Origin: Bacteroidales bacterium
Lineage (GTDB): Bacteria > Bacteroidota > Bacteroidia > Bacteroidales > UBA7960
Assembly (NCBI GenBank): GCA_003554665.1
Contig: PWGY01000153.1
Location: forward strand, 1 to 29,360
DNA: 29,360 bases
Direction of reading: 5' to 3'
In this document: positions 26,284 through 29,360 of the stretch, piece after piece
Position numbering within the stretch: the stretch's first letter is position 1
How the letters are laid out: the number at the start of each line of letters is the position of its first letter
Notes under the pieces: generated by a model
Databases searched by the model: none
Told to the model about the DNA's origin: nothing
The model's input: the letters and a program-made list of their open reading frames with translations, nothing else
Position numbers and translations under genes: made by a program

Positions 26284-27150
26284 ATGAGACAATTAAAAAT
26301 AGTCAAACAGGTTACAAACCGTGATACAGCGTCGCTGGATAAATATCTTCAGGAAATTGCCAAAGTGGGACTGATCTCTGCTGAAGAGGAAGTCGAACTG
26401 GCAAAACGGATCAAACAAGGCGACAAAGCTGCATTGGAGAAGCTGACGAAAGCTAACCTGCGCTTTGTCGTCTCTGTATCCAAACAATACCAAAACCAGG
26501 GATTAAGTTTGCCCGACCTGATCAATGAGGGTAACCTCGGGCTTATGAAAGCTGCTGAACGTTTTGACGAAACGAGGGGGTTCAAGTTTATTTCATATGC
26601 CGTCTGGTGGATCAGGCAGTCAATCTTACAGGCCCTGGCAGAACAGGCAAGGATTGTAAGGTTGCCATTGAACAAAATTGGCTCCATCAACAAAGTCAAC
26701 AAGGCATACAGCATCCTTGAACAAAAACACGAGCGGGAACCCGACCCCGATGAGATTGCTGAAATGATTGACCTGACACCCGAAGAAGTGCAGGATGCCT
26801 TAAGGCACAGCGGGCGGCATTTATCCATGGATGCACCGATCCTGGACGGTGAGGAATCAGACATGTATGAGGTCCTGCAGACTGATGAAGCCGGAAGTGG
26901 ACCTGAAAACAACTTGTTGTACGACTCATTGAAAAGGGAGATAGAACGAACCATAGCCACCCTGCCGGAAAGAGAAGCTGACGTAATCCGGCATTATTTC
27001 GGACTCAACGGTTTGCAACCCCATACCCTGGAGGAAATTGGCGAAAAACTCAGCCTGACCAGGGAAAGAGCCCGACAGATCAAAGAAAGGGGACTTCGTC
27101 ATTTAAAGCAAGCCTCCAAGTGCAAAATCCTCAGAACCTACCTTGGCTGA
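26284..27150 (+). CDS. rpoD: Primary RNA polymerase sigma factor (short Bacteroidota RpoD/SigA type)
   Basis: At 288 residues this is the short primary sigma factor usual in Bacteroidota: it lacks region 1.1 and starts almost at region 1.2 ([22 protein letters not shown], about 15-36). Region 2 includes [35 protein letters not shown] and the promoter-melting segment [20 protein letters not shown] (residues about 60-135). Region 3 follows, then region 4 with the helix-turn-helix [20 protein letters not shown] (about 247-266). This protein should be what reads the TTTG / TAnnTTTG elements seen across the window. rpe begins 14 bases after its stop, so the two are probably cotranscribed. Confidence 0.97.
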   Translation: MRQLKIVKQVTNRDTASLDKYLQEIAKVGLISAEEEVELAKRIKQGDKAALEKLTKANLRFVVSVSKQYQNQGLSLPDLINEGNLGLMKAAERFDETRGFKFISYAVWWIRQSILQALAEQARIVRLPLNKIGSINKVNKAYSILEQKHEREPDPDEIAEMIDLTPEEVQDALRHSGRHLSMDAPILDGEESDMYEVLQTDEAGSGPENNLLYDSLKREIERTIATLPEREADVIRHYFGLNGLQPHTLEEIGEKLSLTRERARQIKERGLRHLKQASKCKILRTYLG

Positions 27151-27164
27151 TAACACCCTGAAAT

Positions 27165-27827
27165 ATGCCTTACATGAAACACCTGGTAGCCCCTTCCCTG
27201 CTGGCAGCCAACTTCCTCCGCCTGGAAGAAGAGGTTGACACAGTCAATCAGAGTCAGGCGGATCTTTTTCATGTGGATGTGATGGATGGTCATTTTGTTC
27301 CGAATATCTCATTTGGGTTCTCCATTATCAGGCAAATCAAATCTGTGGCCAAAAAACCCCTGGATGTTCACCTGATGATCTCCACCCCTGAAAGGTACCT
27401 GAAAGACTTTAAGGCAAGCGGAGCTGATTGGCTCAGTGTACATTACGAAACTTGCCCGCATCTGCACAGAACCATTCAGCAGATCAGGGATCTGGAGATG
27501 AAACCAGGCGTGGTCATCAACCCGCATAACAATGTGGAGCTGCTCGCAGGCATCATTCCGGAAGTAGATTACGTACTCCTGATGTCCGTAAACCCGGGAT
27601 ACGGGGGGCAGCAATTCATCCCTTCTACCTATGAAAGGATCCGCACCCTGGCAGAAATGAAAAAACAACTTAACCCGGCATTGCTGATTGAAGTAGACGG
27701 AGGAGTGGGTGAAGACAATGCAAGAGATTTGACAGAAGCAGGTGCAGACATCCTCGTAGCAGGGAGCAGTGTGTTTAAATCTGCAGATCCAACCGGGGCC
27801 ATCGCCCGCCTGAAAAATCCATCCTGA
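27165..27827 (+). CDS. rpe: Ribulose-phosphate 3-epimerase
   Basis: Rpe interconverts ribulose 5-phosphate and xylulose 5-phosphate in the pentose phosphate pathway. The 220-residue TIM barrel shows the catalytic and metal residues: His36 and Asp38 in HVDVMDGHFVPN, His69 in DVHLMI, and Asp178 in EVDGGV. It also has Ser11 in PSLLAANF and the phosphate-binding loops MSVNPGYGGQ and VAGSSVF. Met4 is an alternative start closer to the usual family N-terminus. It follows rpoD with a 14-base gap and converges on the MFS gene; no terminator with a T run was found between them. Confidence 0.97.
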   Translation: MPYMKHLVAPSLLAANFLRLEEEVDTVNQSQADLFHVDVMDGHFVPNISFGFSIIRQIKSVAKKPLDVHLMISTPERYLKDFKASGADWLSVHYETCPHLHRTIQQIRDLEMKPGVVINPHNNVELLAGIIPEVDYVLLMSVNPGYGGQQFIPSTYERIRTLAEMKKQLNPALLIEVDGGVGEDNARDLTEAGADILVAGSSVFKSADPTGAIARLKNPS

Positions 27828-27862
27828 AACTCCGGTTCAACCGCCCTCCGGAATCGCTTACC

Positions 27863-27916
27863 CCCGGATCGCTGGCAGAACCCGGATCGCTAACAAGACC
27901 CGGGTCACTGACAGAA
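27863..27916 (+). repeat. 18-bp tandem repeat, three copies, between convergent genes
   Basis: Units at 27863-27880, 27881-27898 and 27899-27916 share CCCGG(A/G)TC(G/A)CT followed by a purine-rich tail ending mostly in AGA/AGAA. A degenerate fourth unit seems to precede them near 27845-27862. The third unit joins the second through GACCCGGGTC, a 10-base palindrome. It lies outside both coding regions. Confidence 0.85.
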
Positions 27917-27929
27917 AAAGCAGCCCCCA

Positions 27930-29162
27930 TCAGGTCTCATTGGAATTGAGTGAACCGATCCTTTCAGCCTCCTGATCCCAGTAGCCTTTTCTTTTGCTCC
28001 ATGCAAGCAGGGCAGCAATTATCATTAAAAGCACCGAGACGAGAATAAAACTCTGGTAAAGTGATGTAATCATAACCAGGGGCTGTAAAAGAACCGGAGA
28101 TAAAAACATTCCCATAAAAATAAAGGTATTCAGGTAGCCAACCAGCGTACCCCTGATATCAGCAGGTGCCAGATTGACCAGCCAGAGGTTGACATTGGCC
28201 ATCTGCATGCCAAATCCGAGTCCGCAAACGAGGATTCCAAGAACCATCAGGCCATAAGAATCACTTATCCCAATGATAAAATACCCCAGGGCCACCAGCA
28301 AATAGACCATACTCATAATATAAGGGAAGTCAACCCTGCGCCTGATACGGGCATAATTGAAGGCCATGGTAACAGCAGTAATATTCATGCTGGCGATCGC
28401 AATCCCGGTGCGCGTATTGGTCACCCCTTCCAGGCTGCTCAGCATAAAAGGCATTTGTACAGGAATCATATAAAATACCGCAAAGGAGAAAAAAGCAATG
28501 GCATACACCCAAAAAACCCGGTAAGGGATTCGTTGCAGCAGATTTTTGCCCGGCAGGGCCACATTTCCTGCAGGTCTCACCCTGTTTGGCTCATACACTG
28601 ATACCAGTGCCATTACCAGTATAATCAGGGAAACTGCATAAATCAGAAAAGGATATCGCCAATGAATGTCAGCCAAAACCCCACCTGTAGAAATGAACAC
28701 CAATCCGCCGGCGGAGGCAAATGCGGCCTGATAGCCCATTATGGTGCTCCGAAGGTTGCCCTCATAATAATCACCGATCAGCGTAATAATAGCTGTCATC
28801 AGCGCACCCACAGACATACCGAGAAAGGCCCTTCCCACAAGGATAAGGTAAATATTTGACAGGTAAGCTCCCGTAGTTCCTGCCACCGCGTACAAAATAA
28901 GGGAAATAAAAAGCACGTATCGTCTTCCTGACCAGTCAAGCAAATATCCTGAAACGGGAGCAAGCAGGGCAATAAACAGTGCGGGAAGTGTTAAAATCAG
29001 CTTGCTGAGCAGTTCAGCATCCGGCAAATGAGAGAAGGCGCGGCTGATCTCCGGCAACGCAGGAGAGATAATGGCTCCTGCCATTACGGTCAGCGTGCTT
29101 CCCAGCAACAGACTTGCACGTCTTAAAACTTCATTGGGCCTCAAAACATCACCAGGCATCAT
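27930..29162 (-). CDS. Major facilitator superfamily transporter
   Basis: This is a 12-helix MFS carrier of about 410 residues. Motif A is present between helices 2 and 3 (GYLLDWSGRRYVL), with a helix-4 segment RAFLGMSVGALMTAIITLIGDYY and a central cytoplasmic loop before SVYEPNRVRPAG. The C-terminal half begins at about RVFWVYAIAFFSFAVFYMIP. The look is that of drug:H+ antiporter-type exporters, but the substrate cannot be inferred. The frame is open up to ATG at 29228. I prefer the ATG-ATG pair at 29162/29159, because a full -7 element (29168-29175) lies inside the longer frame and the extra 22 residues are polar and AT-rich in codons. It is a single gene, divergent from the gene starting at 29341. 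Confidence 0.9.
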   Translation of the reverse strand: MMPGDVLRPNEVLRRASLLLGSTLTVMAGAIISPALPEISRAFSHLPDAELLSKLILTLPALFIALLAPVSGYLLDWSGRRYVLFISLILYAVAGTTGAYLSNIYLILVGRAFLGMSVGALMTAIITLIGDYYEGNLRSTIMGYQAAFASAGGLVFISTGGVLADIHWRYPFLIYAVSLIILVMALVSVYEPNRVRPAGNVALPGKNLLQRIPYRVFWVYAIAFFSFAVFYMIPVQMPFMLSSLEGVTNTRTGIAIASMNITAVTMAFNYARIRRRVDFPYIMSMVYLLVALGYFIIGISDSYGLMVLGILVCGLGFGMQMANVNLWLVNLAPADIRGTLVGYLNTFIFMGMFLSPVLLQPLVMITSLYQSFILVSVLLMIIAALLAWSKRKGYWDQEAERIGSLNSNET

Positions 29163-29167
29163 TCCGG

Positions 29168-29175
29168 CAAAGATA
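29168..29175 (-). promoter_or_regulatory. Promoter -7 element of the MFS gene
   Basis: The minus strand reads TATCTTTG, a full TAnnTTTG match ending only 5 bases before ATG at 29162. A TTG lies 17 bases upstream, a short spacing. If used, the transcript would have almost no leader. Confidence 0.45.
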
Positions 29176-29236
29176 GCCGATTTTTGTTTGAACAATTTGC
29201 CCGTATTTTTGTATATATAATAGAACACAGTCTTCT

Positions 29237-29263
29237 CCCCTTCAATCTATAATCCTGAAGGGG
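29237..29263. promoter_or_regulatory. Inverted repeat in the divergent intergenic region (possible operator or hairpin)
   Basis: CCCCTTCA and TGAAGGGG are perfect 8-base arms around an 11-base AT-rich spacer. On the plus strand an A run follows, not a T run, so it is not a terminator in either direction. Its place between two divergent genes would suit an operator; the binding protein is unknown. Confidence 0.45.
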
Positions 29264-29315
29264 AAAAAAATTGAAAAATTTCTTATTTGAATTAAGTCTA
29301 AATAAAATTTATTAC

Positions 29316-29323
29316 TAACTTTA
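29316..29323 (+). promoter_or_regulatory. Possible -7 element for the gene starting at 29341
   Basis: TAACTTTA differs from TAnnTTTG only in its last base and lies 17 bases before the ATG. No TTTG is found at the usual spacing. Confidence 0.35.
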
Positions 29324-29340
29324 CAAAAAAAACACAATTA

Positions 29341-29360
29341 TGAAAGCCAACATATTTTCA
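29341..29360 (+). CDS. Start of an unidentified gene (truncated by window edge)
   Basis: ATG at 29341 opens the frame M-K-A-N-I-F-S up to the window end. A Lys after Met followed by hydrophobic residues could begin a signal peptide. Upstream AT-rich DNA with a promoter-like element and an A-rich leader suits a Bacteroidota gene start. Six full codons after ATG are too few for any function call. Confidence 0.45.

Noticed and set aside
27828..27929. Bidirectional terminator between rpe and the MFS gene
   Set aside because: GC-rich repeats and a 10-base palindrome are present, but no stem with a T run on either strand.

Overview
The window reads as a chromosomal segment of a Bacteroidota bacterium, most likely class Bacteroidia. 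The grounds are: a TamB gene paired with a lipoprotein-type BamA/TamA homologue (TamL); a short primary sigma factor that lacks region 1.1; a DUF5916 outer-membrane-type protein; and repeated promoter elements of the Bacteroidota form TTTG-N19..21-TAnnTTTG in front of several genes. Class I Hcp, an Rrf2 regulator and a ferredoxin-like protein suggest an anaerobic or oxygen-limited life with exposure to nitric oxide. Genus cannot be told from the sequence alone.

Layout. Positions 1-6340 (minus strand) hold a two-gene envelope operon: tamB, then the lipoprotein tamL, which runs off the left edge. Positions 6440-6931 (minus) hold a ferritin with its own terminator and a divergent promoter region. 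Positions 7110-10722 (plus) form an iron-sulfur / nitrosative-stress cluster: Rrf2-type regulator, ferredoxin-domain protein, hybrid-cluster protein Hcp and, after a 372-base gap, a Bfd-like [2Fe-2S] protein. That gap holds a very strong stem-loop, a short direct repeat and two about 120-bp repeats with GNA-loop mini-hairpins. Positions 10801-13515 hold a membrane-tailed serine beta-lactamase-family protein followed by a small unknown lipoprotein. Positions 13574-16039 encode a DUF5916/CBM9-like barrel protein.

Positions 16114-23595 are one compact operon, argR-argG-argH-carA-carB. It has a near-perfect promoter and an ARG-box-like operator directly against the argR start codon. It couples the last two steps of arginine synthesis to carbamoyl phosphate supply under an apparently self-controlled ArgR. 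Positions 23698-27827 are housekeeping genes: rpsO, a textbook terminator, pnp, the primary sigma factor rpoD, and rpe. An MFS transporter (minus, 27930-29162) faces rpe across a small 18-bp tandem repeat. The first codons of a plus-strand gene begin at 29341.

Most genes are ordinary and confidently assigned. The least explained parts are the mini-hairpin repeats between hcp and the bfd-like gene, the possible operators at the ferritin/Rrf2 divergent region, and the membrane-anchored beta-lactamase-like protein with its lipoprotein partner. I saw no tRNA, rRNA, CRISPR array, insertion sequence or phage gene. I found no clear evidence of a wholly new multi-gene system.
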